Shown: positions 26,598-34,712 of the stretch, one piece after another
How positions within the stretch are numbered: the first letter of the stretch is position 1
Layout of the letters: each line of letters starts with the position of its first letter
Assembly: GCA_966185765.1 (NCBI GenBank)
Contig: CBIFVZ010000014.1
Coordinates: 1 to 51,878 of the forward strand
Direction: 5' to 3'
DNA: 51,878 nucleotides
Source of the DNA: CBIFVZ01 sp966185765
GTDB lineage: Bacteria; Pseudomonadota; Gammaproteobacteria; Enterobacterales; Enterobacteriaceae
The notes under the pieces: generated by a model
Databases searched by the model: none
Told to the model about the DNA's origin: nothing
Seen by the model: only the letters and a program-made list of their open reading frames with translations
Made by a program: the position numbers and the translations under genes

Positions 26598-28457
26598 TCA
26601 ACGGCTTTCGCGCTCCTGGAGCAGCTGCTGCACATCACGCGCCTTACTGCTGCTGTCTTTATTGCGCTCTGCCCATTCCCTGAGCCGACGTTTCGCTTCA
26701 TCCTGCAAGTTGTTGCGCAGCACACGGTCAACGTCAAGGTTATAGTTAAGCTGGCTCCAGGGGCCGTAAATGCGCAGTGGGATCGGGGTTTGCTTGAGTC
26801 GCTCCACCAGTTCGCCTTTACCTTCCCAACCGCCAATAACGCGCACCGCAAAATTCGCATCGCACTGCTCGTTAACCAGATCCAGCGACCCGTTGCCCGT
26901 TAACGCCAGTACCGCAGACTCACCGGCCATTTGCTGGAGCTGTAATTTGCCGTGATTGAGCGTTGCACTGGCGCTAAAGCGCGCCATGACGGTTGCATCG
27001 TCATAGTCCTGCTGCGCCTGCACGTCATTATTGTTGCGGGTGACCGCGCGCTGCACCAGCTGCTGGAAATTCATGCCTTCAAGGCGCGAATTTGCCATTT
27101 CCACACTGGCCTTGCCCCGCCAGCTACGGCGAAATGCCTGGGCATCAATGCTATCGCCGCTGAACTCACCATTCATCGACAAGCTGCCCGAGACTGCCAG
27201 CGGATAGTCAAACGCTTTCAGGATGGAGGCAATCTCGATATTGGAGACCTCAGGCTTAAACACCGCATGTACCGGTGTCCCACTGGCATCGACGCTTCCC
27301 GGCAATGAAATACTGCCAGCACCCAGGTCCCCTTTAAGACGCTCAACGCTAAGCTGCCCGTTTTTATTGACCATGCGCGCATCAACATTCGTGAATGCCA
27401 GGCCACGCCAGCGCAGGTTGGCAAACTGCAAGGTTGCACTGCCGTCTGAACTGTTAAGCACGCTCCAGGCCGGAAGATCGCCACTACTGGCGATAACGGG
27501 GCGCGGCAGCACCGCCGCTTGCGCCGTCTGAGCGTCTCCAGCGTTCTCACCGGCCAGGGGCGCACGCACCAGCAGCGTATCGAGGTTAAGATTATCCGAG
27601 GTCAGATCAAGCTGCCATGTCGGCTTGTCGTTGAGTACCACCGACAACCCGCCACGCAGTGAACTCTCATTCGCCTTGAGGTTGAGGTTACTGATGCTAA
27701 GACGCTTGTTCAGGTCTTCCCAGCGCGCCTTCAGCGAACCTTCGCCACGAATGCCTTGTTTTGGTAAATCCGCACCCTGTAACTGGTAATCAAGACGTGT
27801 AATATCCGCACTGAAGTTCTCACCGCTGTCGTCTGCCTCAAGCACGGCCTCAATCGCCAGAGTCAGGTCTCGCTGATCGCGGTTAACGCGCCCGTTAAGC
27901 GACACCTGCGCCTTACGGTGGTCATTTTGGTCCAGCTGGAGCTGGATATTGCGCACGGTAATCTGCTCGTCATCCGCATGCTGGAACACCAGTACGCTGT
28001 CTGCCACATTCAGGCTACCGATATCAAACGACCAGTGACGATGCTCGCGGGTTACCGGACCCGATTCACCGGGTGCGACCGGTGCGCCTTCAGGCTTGCG
28101 CGCTTCGCTTTGCGGGGTAAGCTGAATCACTGATTTTTTCAGCATCACCTGTTGAACCTGCAGGCGATGGGAAATCAACGGCAGCAAAGCCACATCAAGA
28201 CGCATATTCTCGGCACTGACCAGCGGTGCACTGGCACCCGGTGCCGTTAACGACATACGTCCGGACAAAATGCTCAGTTGCGGCCAGACGTGCCAGCGCA
28301 GCGGTCCTTCCAGCGCCAGCTTATAGCCACTGCGCTGCTCCACCTCCCGCACCATGTAGCTGCGGAAGTCGTTAGGATTAATCAGCAGTACCAGTGCTGA
28401 AATACCAGCAACCAGCACCACCAGAAGAATCATTAGCGCAGTTAAAAGTCGTCTCAT
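26598..28457 (-). CDS. asmA: outer-membrane assembly/lipid-transport protein AsmA
   Basis: A 619-residue AsmA-family protein (E. coli 617). An N-terminal hydrophobic anchor (about 5-27, RRLLTALMILLVVLVAGISALVLLINPNDFR) precedes a large periplasmic part. The C-terminal AsmA domain contains FDYPLAVSGSLSMNGEFSG, RLEGMNFQQLVQRAV and LNYNLDVDRVLRNNLQDEAKRRLREWAERNKD. The family forms bridge-like lipid transport proteins needed for outer-membrane phospholipid balance. It is 23 nt downstream of dcd and probably co-transcribed with it. Confidence 0.96.
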   Translation of the reverse strand: MRRLLTALMILLVVLVAGISALVLLINPNDFRSYMVREVEQRSGYKLALEGPLRWHVWPQLSILSGRMSLTAPGASAPLVSAENMRLDVALLPLISHRLQVQQVMLKKSVIQLTPQSEARKPEGAPVAPGESGPVTREHRHWSFDIGSLNVADSVLVFQHADDEQITVRNIQLQLDQNDHRKAQVSLNGRVNRDQRDLTLAIEAVLEADDSGENFSADITRLDYQLQGADLPKQGIRGEGSLKARWEDLNKRLSISNLNLKANESSLRGGLSVVLNDKPTWQLDLTSDNLNLDTLLVRAPLAGENAGDAQTAQAAVLPRPVIASSGDLPAWSVLNSSDGSATLQFANLRWRGLAFTNVDARMVNKNGQLSVERLKGDLGAGSISLPGSVDASGTPVHAVFKPEVSNIEIASILKAFDYPLAVSGSLSMNGEFSGDSIDAQAFRRSWRGKASVEMANSRLEGMNFQQLVQRAVTRNNNDVQAQQDYDDATVMARFSASATLNHGKLQLQQMAGESAVLALTGNGSLDLVNEQCDANFAVRVIGGWEGKGELVERLKQTPIPLRIYGPWSQLNYNLDVDRVLRNNLQDEAKRRLREWAERNKDSSSKARDVQQLLQERESR

Positions 28458-28480
28458 AGCTCCCTCAGCCCGGCGGCGTC

Positions 28481-29062
28481 TCAGTCCTTGTCAATACGGC
28501 TGGCAACCGCACCTTGCTGATCGCGATACTTCGCATCCTGGCGGCGGTTGTACGGGCGCGCAGCCGGGCCAGACAGCGGCTCAAAGCTGAGTGCGCCAAT
28601 CATCATGCCCGGGCGCAGGGCCAGGGGCAGTTTGCCGGAATTATAAAACTCCAGCACAATGCGCCCGTGCCAACCCGGATCGATACGGTGTGCGGTCACG
28701 TGCACCATCAACCCCAGACGTGCCAGCGAGGAGCGCCCATCCAGCCAGCCCACCAGGTCGTCAGGCAGCGTCACCGACTCATGCGTCACCGCCAGCGCCA
28801 GTTCACCAGGATGAAGAAAAAATGCCTCGCCTTCCTTGAGCACAATTTCATCACTCATGACGCGGTCGAGCGCGGCGCTGACTTCATCCTTCGGGCCACT
28901 AAGATCGATAAATGCAGCAGTATGGCCACTAAAGGTTCTAAACTCGTTACCAAGCCGCACATCAACAGTCGCACCGTTAATGCGCTCTGTGGGCGGGCGC
29001 GGGGTGATGGCTAAACGCCCGGTATCCAGCCAGGCTTCTATATCGCGGTCACACAGACGCAT
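28481..29062 (-). CDS. dcd: dCTP deaminase
   Basis: Deaminates dCTP to dUTP, the main route to thymidylate in enteric bacteria. It has 193 residues, identical to E. coli. Active-site residues are in place: Ser111 and Arg115 in GRSSLARLGL, the nucleotide-binding HRIDPGW, and the catalytic Glu138 in GRIVLEFYN. It lies between udk and asmA as in E. coli. Confidence 0.98.
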   Translation of the reverse strand: MRLCDRDIEAWLDTGRLAITPRPPTERINGATVDVRLGNEFRTFSGHTAAFIDLSGPKDEVSAALDRVMSDEIVLKEGEAFFLHPGELALAVTHESVTLPDDLVGWLDGRSSLARLGLMVHVTAHRIDPGWHGRIVLEFYNSGKLPLALRPGMMIGALSFEPLSGPAARPYNRRQDAKYRDQQGAVASRIDKD

Positions 29063-29144
29063 CGCACTTCTCCTTTTGGCTTAACTTGATTCACCTTGCC
29101 ACAGCGCAGCCGGAATAACCACGCCCTGCGGCTATAAACGCAAA

Positions 29145-29165
29145 CGACGCCGGAATACGGCGTCG
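29145..29165 (-). terminator. probable intrinsic terminator of udk
   Basis: CGACGCCG and CGGCGTCG form an 8-bp stem with a 5-nt loop beginning 7 nt after the udk stop. On the minus strand TTTGCGTTT follows, an interrupted T-run. It is a moderate terminator that may allow some read-through into dcd-asmA. Confidence 0.6.
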
Positions 29166-29172
29166 AGGACAA

Positions 29173-29814
29173 TCATTCAAAGAACTGGCTTATCTTCGCT
29201 TTGAGAATATCAATAGCGATGCGGTTCTTACCCCCGCGCGGCACAATGATATCGGCATACTGCTTTGAGGGGTCAATAAACTGCAGGAACATTGGGCGCA
29301 CAGTTTTCTGATACTGCGCCATTACCGAGTCCATAGAGCGGCCGCGTTCGTTAACATCACGTTTTATGCGGCGCATCAGGCAGATATCCAGCGGCGTATC
29401 CACAAAGATGGAAAAATTCAGTTCCTGGCGCAGGCGTGCGTCAGTCAGCAGCAAAATGCCTTCCAGGATAATTACTTTTTTTGGCTCAACGTGCACCGTC
29501 TCGTTGGTGCGGGTGTGTTCAGTGTAGCTGTATACCGGCAGTTCAACGCTTTTACCCTGCTTGAGCATCTGTAAATGCTGAAACAACAGGTTGTGGTCCA
29601 TCGCGCTTGGGTGGTCGTAGTTGGTCTTAATTCTCTCTTCCATCGAGAGATGACTCTGGTCTTTGTAATAGCAGTCTTCCGGGATGACACCAATGTGTTC
29701 ATCTCCCACTTGTTCGCGTAATTCACGATACAACGTACTGGCAATGAGGCTTTTCCCTGAAGCTGATGCGCCGGCGATCCCGATGATGACGCACTGATGA
29801 GACTTGTCAGTCAT
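29173..29814 (-). CDS. udk: uridine kinase
   Basis: Phosphorylates uridine and cytidine in pyrimidine salvage. It is a 213-residue P-loop kinase, the same length as E. coli. The Walker A motif GASASGKS is at residues 15-22, followed by the substrate region PEDCYYKDQSHL, FDHP-like YDHPSAMDH, and the lid RRIKRDVNERGRS. It ends in a terminator-like hairpin before dcd. In E. coli the diguanylate cyclase gene yegE lies between udk and alkA; here only 104 nt separate them. Confidence 0.97.
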   Translation of the reverse strand: MTDKSHQCVIIGIAGASASGKSLIASTLYRELREQVGDEHIGVIPEDCYYKDQSHLSMEERIKTNYDHPSAMDHNLLFQHLQMLKQGKSVELPVYSYTEHTRTNETVHVEPKKVIILEGILLLTDARLRQELNFSIFVDTPLDICLMRRIKRDVNERGRSMDSVMAQYQKTVRPMFLQFIDPSKQYADIIVPRGGKNRIAIDILKAKISQFFE

Positions 29815-29918
29815 AAAATAAACGACCTGAATTTACTGATAATGTAAGGAAGGGCGACGCCGGGGCGCCAGACGCCGCAATTATAGGGACTTCCCGCCAC
29901 TGATACCAGAAAAACGCG

Positions 29919-30761
29919 CTACGTTGGCTGCCAGCTGCTGTTGTTCCAGATATGCAAAAGCGCGTAAGAACGCCAGGGCTGCCAGCGGGTACTGTAGTGC
30001 CGCGTCTGCGCAACCGTCATGCCGGTAAATCGCTGTTTAACCGCATAATCATCCGGCAAAAAGATATCCGGCGCCTGCCAGCCGCGTAGCGCGTAATAGC
30101 TGGCGGTCCAGCGCCCGATGCCTGGCAGACCGATAAGCCATTTCACGCCCTGCTCCACGTCCCGCGGCGGCGCAAGCGGAAATTCGCCCGCCACACACAG
30201 TCTCGCAATGGTAATAATCGCCTCCGCGCGCTTAAGCGGCATTCCCAGCGGTTTAAGCCTGTCCGGCGTCAGTTCAGCCAGTTGTGCCGGGCGTGGGAAC
30301 AACCACCAGCCCGGCGCGCCTGGCAGCGGCGTACCCCACGTTTGCGCCACTTTTGCAGTGAGTTTTGCCGCCATCGCCACACTCACCAGTTGACCCAGTA
30401 CGGCACGCACGGCCTGCTCAAAGGGGTCCATACAGCCCGGCAGTCGCAAGCCAGGGTAAGCGGTAGCCAGGAGGCCAAGATGGGCCAGCATGTCTGAGGG
30501 TTCGGTTGCAAGGTCAAAAAGCCGCACAATACGCGCCAGCACCTCATCCTGCACCGGCAGTAAACCTTCACTAAGTGAAACGCGTATCCGGCTGAGGCTC
30601 TCATCCGGTGTCACCGTAAGCCATCCACAATGGCCATCAATGGCAAGCGTGCGCCGGTAGGCTGTCGCGCTTACCTCTTCTACGCCCGCGACGGCACGCG
30701 CACCCAGAAAGCCCAGCATCCACCCCCAGTCGTAAGGCGGCTGGTAATTTAATGTCAGCAT
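29919..30761 (-). CDS. alkA: 3-methyladenine DNA glycosylase II AlkA
   Basis: Removes 3-methyladenine and other alkylated bases from DNA in the adaptive response. It has 280 residues (E. coli 282). An N-terminal TBP-like AlkA domain (about 1-113) precedes the HhH-GPD domain with the helix-hairpin-helix LPGIGRWTA (212-220) and the catalytic Asp238 in FLPDDY, at the same number as in E. coli. Trp and Arg residues of GRWTASYYALRGW are conserved. An Ada-type operator lies in its promoter. It is divergent from yegD. Confidence 0.96.
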   Translation of the reverse strand: MLTLNYQPPYDWGWMLGFLGARAVAGVEEVSATAYRRTLAIDGHCGWLTVTPDESLSRIRVSLSEGLLPVQDEVLARIVRLFDLATEPSDMLAHLGLLATAYPGLRLPGCMDPFEQAVRAVLGQLVSVAMAAKLTAKVAQTWGTPLPGAPGWWLFPRPAQLAELTPDRLKPLGMPLKRAEAIITIARLCVAGEFPLAPPRDVEQGVKWLIGLPGIGRWTASYYALRGWQAPDIFLPDDYAVKQRFTGMTVAQTRHYSTRWQPWRSYALLHIWNNSSWQPT

Positions 30762-30815
30762 AGCGAGTCCTCATTGTGTTGCCACTGAGCATAACCGCCT
30801 GCGCCGGGTTACGCC

Positions 30816-30828
30816 TTGCTTTTCAATT
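30816..30828 (-). promoter_or_regulatory. Ada-type operator (AAT-N6-GCAA) upstream of alkA
   Basis: On the minus strand AAT, six bases (TGAAAA) and GCAA lie 55-67 nt before the alkA ATG. This fits the A-box/B-box form described for methylated-Ada sites at ada and aidB. A TATGCT -10 candidate starts 22 nt downstream of the B box, near 30,790. The position supports Ada activation of alkA; the match is short, so chance cannot be excluded. Confidence 0.55.
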
Positions 30829-30894
30829 CTGTTTGCCGCAGACGGAACATTTCGCTAAAGTCGCCCCCCTTCTTCACCGGCATGGGGATGATGC

Positions 30895-32250
30895 ATGTTT
30901 TTAGGTTTCGACTACGGCACAGCGAACTGCTCGCTGGCGGTCATGCGCAACGGCGCACCGCAGATGTTAAAAATGGCTGGCGATTCGCCATTACTGCCGT
31001 CAATGATTTGCGCACCCACGCGTGAAGGCATCAGTGAATGGCTGTGGCGTCATCACCAGGTTACGCCCGGCGGTGACGAAGGTCAGACGCTGCTTAAGCG
31101 TGCGGTGAATCTGAACCGCGATGAAGACATTACTATCACGCCTGCCAGCGTGCAGTTTGGCCTGGCCGCACTCGCCAGCTATATGGAAGAGCCGGACGAA
31201 GTCTGGTTTGTGAAATCCCCCAAGTCGTTTCTTGGCGCAAGTGGCCTCAAGCCACAGCAAATTGCGCTCTTTGAGGACCTGGTGTGCGCGATGATGCTGC
31301 ATATACGCCAGCAGGCCGAAACGCAGCTCGACGCCCGCGTGGAGCAGGCGGTGATTGGCCGCCCGATAAACTTTCAGGGTCTTGGTGGCGATGACGCCAA
31401 CGCTCAGGCAGTCGGCATTCTTGAGCGGGCCGCAAACCGGGCCGGATTTACTGACGTAGTGCTTCAGTTTGAACCGGTCGCCGCCGGGCTGGATTTTGAG
31501 GCGACGTTAACCGAAGAACAACGGGTGCTGGTGGTGGACATTGGCGGCGGCACCACCGACTGCTCGCTGTTGTTGATGGGGCCACAGTGGAGCACGCGTC
31601 GTGACCGCGAGCATAGCCTGCTCGGCCACAGCGGCTGTCGCGTCGGCGGTAACGATCTGGATATTGCCGTGGCGTTCAAACAGCTGATGCCGCTGCTGGG
31701 CCTTGGGGGCGAAACGCAAAAAGGTATCGCTCTGCCCGCGCTACCGTGGTGGAACGCGGTGGCTATTAATGATGTGCCGGCGCAGAGCGATTTTTACAGT
31801 AGCGCCAACGGTCGTCTGCTGGCAGATTTAGTGCGTGACGCCCGCGAACCAGAAAAGGTGGCACATATGCTTAACGTGTGGCGTCAGCGTCTGAGCTACC
31901 GGCTGGTACGCTGCGCCGAAGAAGGCAAAATCGCGCTTTCGGAACATCACAGCACGACGCTGCGCCTGCCGTTTATCGCCGAGGCGCTGGCAACTGACAT
32001 GAACGGCGATGCGCTGGCAAGCGCGCTGACCCAGCCGCTACAGCGTATTCTTGAACAGGTCACGCTGGCGCTGGAATCAAGCAAGGAAATGCCAGATGTG
32101 ATTTACCTCACCGGCGGTAGCGCCCGTTCGCCAATTATCCGCCAGGCGCTGGCGGCGTTGCTACCGCAGACACGCATCGCCAGCGGCGATGACTTTGGCT
32201 CAGTCACCGCCGGGCTGGCAAGGTGGGCGGAAGTGGTGTTTCAGGATTAA
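30895..32250 (+). CDS. yegD: Hsp70-like chaperone-family protein YegD
   Basis: A 451-residue actin-fold ATPase related to DnaK but lacking the DnaK substrate-binding domain. The phosphate-1 motif FDYGTANCSLAV is at residues 5-16, phosphate-2 VVDIGGGTTDCSLL near 217, and the adenosine motif YLTGGSARSP near 405. The function is unproven. It is very close to E. coli YegD (450). It is divergent from alkA; a plus-strand terminator follows after a 180-nt hairpin-rich stretch. Confidence 0.95.
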   Translation: MFLGFDYGTANCSLAVMRNGAPQMLKMAGDSPLLPSMICAPTREGISEWLWRHHQVTPGGDEGQTLLKRAVNLNRDEDITITPASVQFGLAALASYMEEPDEVWFVKSPKSFLGASGLKPQQIALFEDLVCAMMLHIRQQAETQLDARVEQAVIGRPINFQGLGGDDANAQAVGILERAANRAGFTDVVLQFEPVAAGLDFEATLTEEQRVLVVDIGGGTTDCSLLLMGPQWSTRRDREHSLLGHSGCRVGGNDLDIAVAFKQLMPLLGLGGETQKGIALPALPWWNAVAINDVPAQSDFYSSANGRLLADLVRDAREPEKVAHMLNVWRQRLSYRLVRCAEEGKIALSEHHSTTLRLPFIAEALATDMNGDALASALTQPLQRILEQVTLALESSKEMPDVIYLTGGSARSPIIRQALAALLPQTRIASGDDFGSVTAGLARWAEVVFQD

Positions 32251-32264
32251 CCGCATCACACTGC

Positions 32265-32289
32265 AATAAAAAAGCGCCTGACGGCGCTT
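32265..32289 (-). terminator. minus-strand intrinsic terminator in the yegD-chemoreceptor gap
   Basis: AAGCGCC-TGAC-GGCGCTT (32,272-32,289) has a six-A run on its left, giving TTTTTTATT after the stem on the minus strand. It would end transcripts from the chemoreceptor gene or from any RNA made in the hairpin region, just before yegD. Confidence 0.8.
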
Positions 32290-32428
32290 GAGACTGATGC
32301 CTTACCGCATCCTGTCACAGACAGGGTGAATGACACCCAATAAAAAATAAGGAAAATCAATTCATTGATTTTCGCCTGCTAACCACAAAGAAGGAAAAAC
32401 CACGTGTTTCCTTCTTTGTCAGCAATCT
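32290..32428. other. hairpin-dense intergenic core, possible non-coding RNA
   Basis: There are three further stems between the two terminator copies. One is CCTGTC/GACAGG (32,311-32,325), which overlaps an alternative GGGTG/CACCC stem (32,324-32,338). The second is a perfect 9-bp GAAAATCAA/TTGATTTTC (32,352-32,373). The third is a perfect 13-bp ACAAAGAAGGAAA/TTTCCTTCTTTGT (32,385-32,419) with a 9-nt loop containing CACGTG. No gene-like frame is present. The segment is AT-rich and framed by outward-facing terminators, so an RNA made on either strand would have a defined 3' end. I see no strong promoter. Confidence 0.5.
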
Positions 32429-32451
32429 AAAGCGCCTGACGGCGCTTTTTT
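32429..32451 (+). terminator. plus-strand intrinsic terminator (yegD side)
   Basis: AAAGCGCC-TGAC-GGCGCTTT followed by TTTATT. Its 18-nt core AAGCGCCTGACGGCGCTT is an exact copy of the one at 32,272-32,289, but the T-run is on the opposite side, so the pair terminates outward in both directions. Confidence 0.85.
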
Positions 32452-32571
32452 ATTGTGTAAATCCGGCTTACCCCGCCTGTGCCTGGTATTGGTCATTTAA
32501 CGTGCTGACACACCTGAATTGACGCTCGCCAGCCATGTTGTTTGTCCATGCCCCAGGTGTGTGACAACACG

Positions 32572-34359
32572 CTAAACCTTAAACTGCCCCACCACTCGCG
32601 CCAGGTCCCGCGCCTGGCCCAATAGCTCAGAAGACGCGGCGGAAGACTGTTCCACCAGTGCGGCATTCTGCTGCACAATGCCATCAAGTTGCGCAACAGC
32701 TTTGTTGATTTCGCTGATGCCCCGCGTCTGTTCATCCGCAGTCTGGGTAATTTGCGCCATAATCGCGGTCACCGACGTCACGCTGGTGACAATTTCCTGC
32801 ATGGTATCACCCGAGCGTTGTACCTGCTTTGCACCGGAATTCACGCTCGCAACCGTAGCATCAATCAACGTGCGAATCTCTTTGGCTGCGCCCGCGCTAC
32901 GGCTGGCCAGGCTTCGCACCTCATTCGCCACTACGGCAAAACCGCGCCCCTGCTCACCAGCTCGTGCGGCTTCTACTGAGGCATTGAGCGCCAGAATATT
33001 GGTCTGAAAGGCAATACCGTCAATCACGCTGATGATATTCCCTATCTTTGCCGATGCGTCTTCAATGTTCTTCATGGTGTGAATGACTTCACCTACTGAC
33101 TCACCGCCGCGACGCGCCACCGCAGCTGCCGCCTGCACCGCCCTGTTGGCTTCCTGCGCCGAACAGGCAGAGTTCTCAACTGTCGAGGAAATCTGCTCCA
33201 GCGCCGCAGAAGTCTGCTGTAAGTTTGCGGCTGAAGCTTCGGTACGCGTTGATAAATCCAGCGTGCCGGCTGTTATCTCTTCTGAGGCAGTGCGAACCGA
33301 TTCACTGCTGGCGCGAATGGCTCTCATCACCACTGCCAGCTTGTCGACAAAACGATTAAACGCGCTGGCAATCTGCGCAACTTCATCATTTCCGTTCACT
33401 GCCAGACGGCGTGTCAGGTCTTCATTTCCGCCAGCAATGGCCTCCATTGAAGCGCGGATATTATCCAGCGGCCCCAGACTGCGACGAGTAATAAGGTTAA
33501 TCACCAGCCCGGAGATAAGAATCAGCACCAATAGCGACGCCGCCGACAGGCGCAACAAATGGGTCATGCTGGTATTTGCCTCGGCTTTATCCATCACAAC
33601 AACAATAAACCAGGACGTGCCCTCCACGGGTAATGCCATCACGTAGGCCATGTTACCCGCAACAGACATCTGCAACGGTTTCTTTGCCACCAGTAGCTGC
33701 GAGAGGCTCAGATTTTCGATAAGGGTATTTAGCGGCTTAAGCGCCATGTCATCGCGCGGGTGGGCAATAATAGTGCCATCGGCATCAATCAACATGCCGA
33801 AACTGCCCGGCGTGGGATGAATGGAACGCACGTTGTTAATAATGTCGGCCATCTCGAGGTCGCCTGCCACCACGCCATGCGCTACGCCGTCTTCAATGCG
33901 CGGCGCTGCTACAGTTACGGTCAGCTTGCCGCTGGAAACGTCCATGTAGGGGTTGGTGACAATCGCTTTACCTGCACTGAGAGCCTGTAAATACCACGGG
34001 CGCACGGTGGGGTTGTAATCATCAGGAATCCCGGAGGGATCGGAGGAGAAAGTACGTTTATCCGCAAGGGCAATATCAACATGCAGAAAACCACCCGCCA
34101 CTTCAGTCGTCTTAAGTAGCACCGTTGGCACAGTATCACTTACGTGGGGAAGGAGCGCGTTAATGTGCGCTACGTGCATATCTACCCACAGCTCTACCGT
34201 CTCGGCATGGCTTGCCGCAAGCGACGTCAGCGTGGCATCCACGGCGTTCTGATTCGCACGACTGCTGACTGAGTAATTAATCAAGGTATTTACGCCCAGG
34301 GAAAATACCACCAGCAGGGTCGACGCTATCAGCAGCCGGGTACGTATCGAACTAAACAT
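32572..34359 (-). CDS. methyl-accepting chemotaxis protein, predicted amino-acid receptor
   Basis: A 595-residue transmembrane chemoreceptor. TM1 is at about 8-29, the periplasmic double-CACHE domain at about 30-270, TM2 at about 271-291, then HAMP and the MCP signalling domain (about 355-585) with the hairpin tip NILALNASVEAARAGEQGRGFAVVANEVRSLA. The residues Tyr115, Arg120, Trp122, Tyr123 and Asp167 reproduce the spacing of the dCACHE amino-acid-binding signature, so amino acids are the likely ligands. There is no C-terminal NWETF-type CheR tether. The ATG at 34359 has GGAG 6 nt upstream; the frame before it starts only with TTG. A sigma-28 promoter lies upstream. K-12 has no receptor gene at this place. 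Confidence 0.93.
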   Translation of the reverse strand: MFSSIRTRLLIASTLLVVFSLGVNTLINYSVSSRANQNAVDATLTSLAASHAETVELWVDMHVAHINALLPHVSDTVPTVLLKTTEVAGGFLHVDIALADKRTFSSDPSGIPDDYNPTVRPWYLQALSAGKAIVTNPYMDVSSGKLTVTVAAPRIEDGVAHGVVAGDLEMADIINNVRSIHPTPGSFGMLIDADGTIIAHPRDDMALKPLNTLIENLSLSQLLVAKKPLQMSVAGNMAYVMALPVEGTSWFIVVVMDKAEANTSMTHLLRLSAASLLVLILISGLVINLITRRSLGPLDNIRASMEAIAGGNEDLTRRLAVNGNDEVAQIASAFNRFVDKLAVVMRAIRASSESVRTASEEITAGTLDLSTRTEASAANLQQTSAALEQISSTVENSACSAQEANRAVQAAAAVARRGGESVGEVIHTMKNIEDASAKIGNIISVIDGIAFQTNILALNASVEAARAGEQGRGFAVVANEVRSLASRSAGAAKEIRTLIDATVASVNSGAKQVQRSGDTMQEIVTSVTSVTAIMAQITQTADEQTRGISEINKAVAQLDGIVQQNAALVEQSSAASSELLGQARDLARVVGQFKV

Positions 34360-34398
34360 ACTTTCTCCACGATTCAACAGTCCATTGGGTTCACTGCG

Positions 34399-34425
34399 AT
34401 ATCGCCCAGGCAGGAGAAAACTTTA
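34399..34425 (-). promoter_or_regulatory. sigma-28 (FliA) promoter of the chemoreceptor gene
   Basis: The minus strand reads TAAAGTTT (34,425-34,418), exactly 11 nt, then GGCGATAT (34,406-34,399), against the FliA consensus TAAAGTTT-N11-GCCGATAA: 14 of 16 positions with exact spacing. It is 40 nt upstream of the start codon and places the receptor in the flagellar class 3 regulon. Confidence 0.9.
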
Positions 34426-34628
34426 CAGACAACGGACAAGAAAAGGTCGCAAACGCCACTATTGGGATAATTCCAACGCCCGCGTGTATATTTGGCTCGC
34501 GACGTAGCCAGACAGTTATCAACTCAATACCTTACACCGTGCCGTGTAATGCGTTTGTGGCGCGTATAACCACACCGGAATACGCCTGAACTCTCTGTTT
34601 CATCAACAAATCCCTGGATTCTTCCATA

Positions 34629-34670
34629 TTTCCTTCATCATTAGGCGAGCCAGGCTGGCTAAACTAGTAT
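34629..34670 (+). promoter_or_regulatory. BaeR-type site and promoter of mdtABCD-baeSR
   Basis: TTTCCTTCATCATTAGGC (34,629-34,646) resembles the BaeR box described for E. coli mdtA (TTTTTCTCCATDATTGGC), allowing one extra base before GGC. It overlaps a -35-like TTAGGC (34,641-34,646), followed after 18 nt by TAGTAT (34,665-34,670). A -35 overlapping an activator box fits response-regulator activation. The transcript would have a leader of about 35 nt. Confidence 0.6.
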
Positions 34671-34712
34671 CATCTCGCCTAAATCGTTTCAGGAACAGAA
34701 GACATAATAATT

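Larger units (their letters stand above)
34378..34712. promoter_or_regulatory. divergent chemoreceptor/mdtA intergenic region
   Basis: This 335-nt region contains the FliA promoter, a near-perfect 15-nt palindrome (34,462-34,476, TTGGGATAATTCCAA), and on the mdtA side a candidate BaeR site and promoter. I see no additional gene. Confidence 0.8.
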
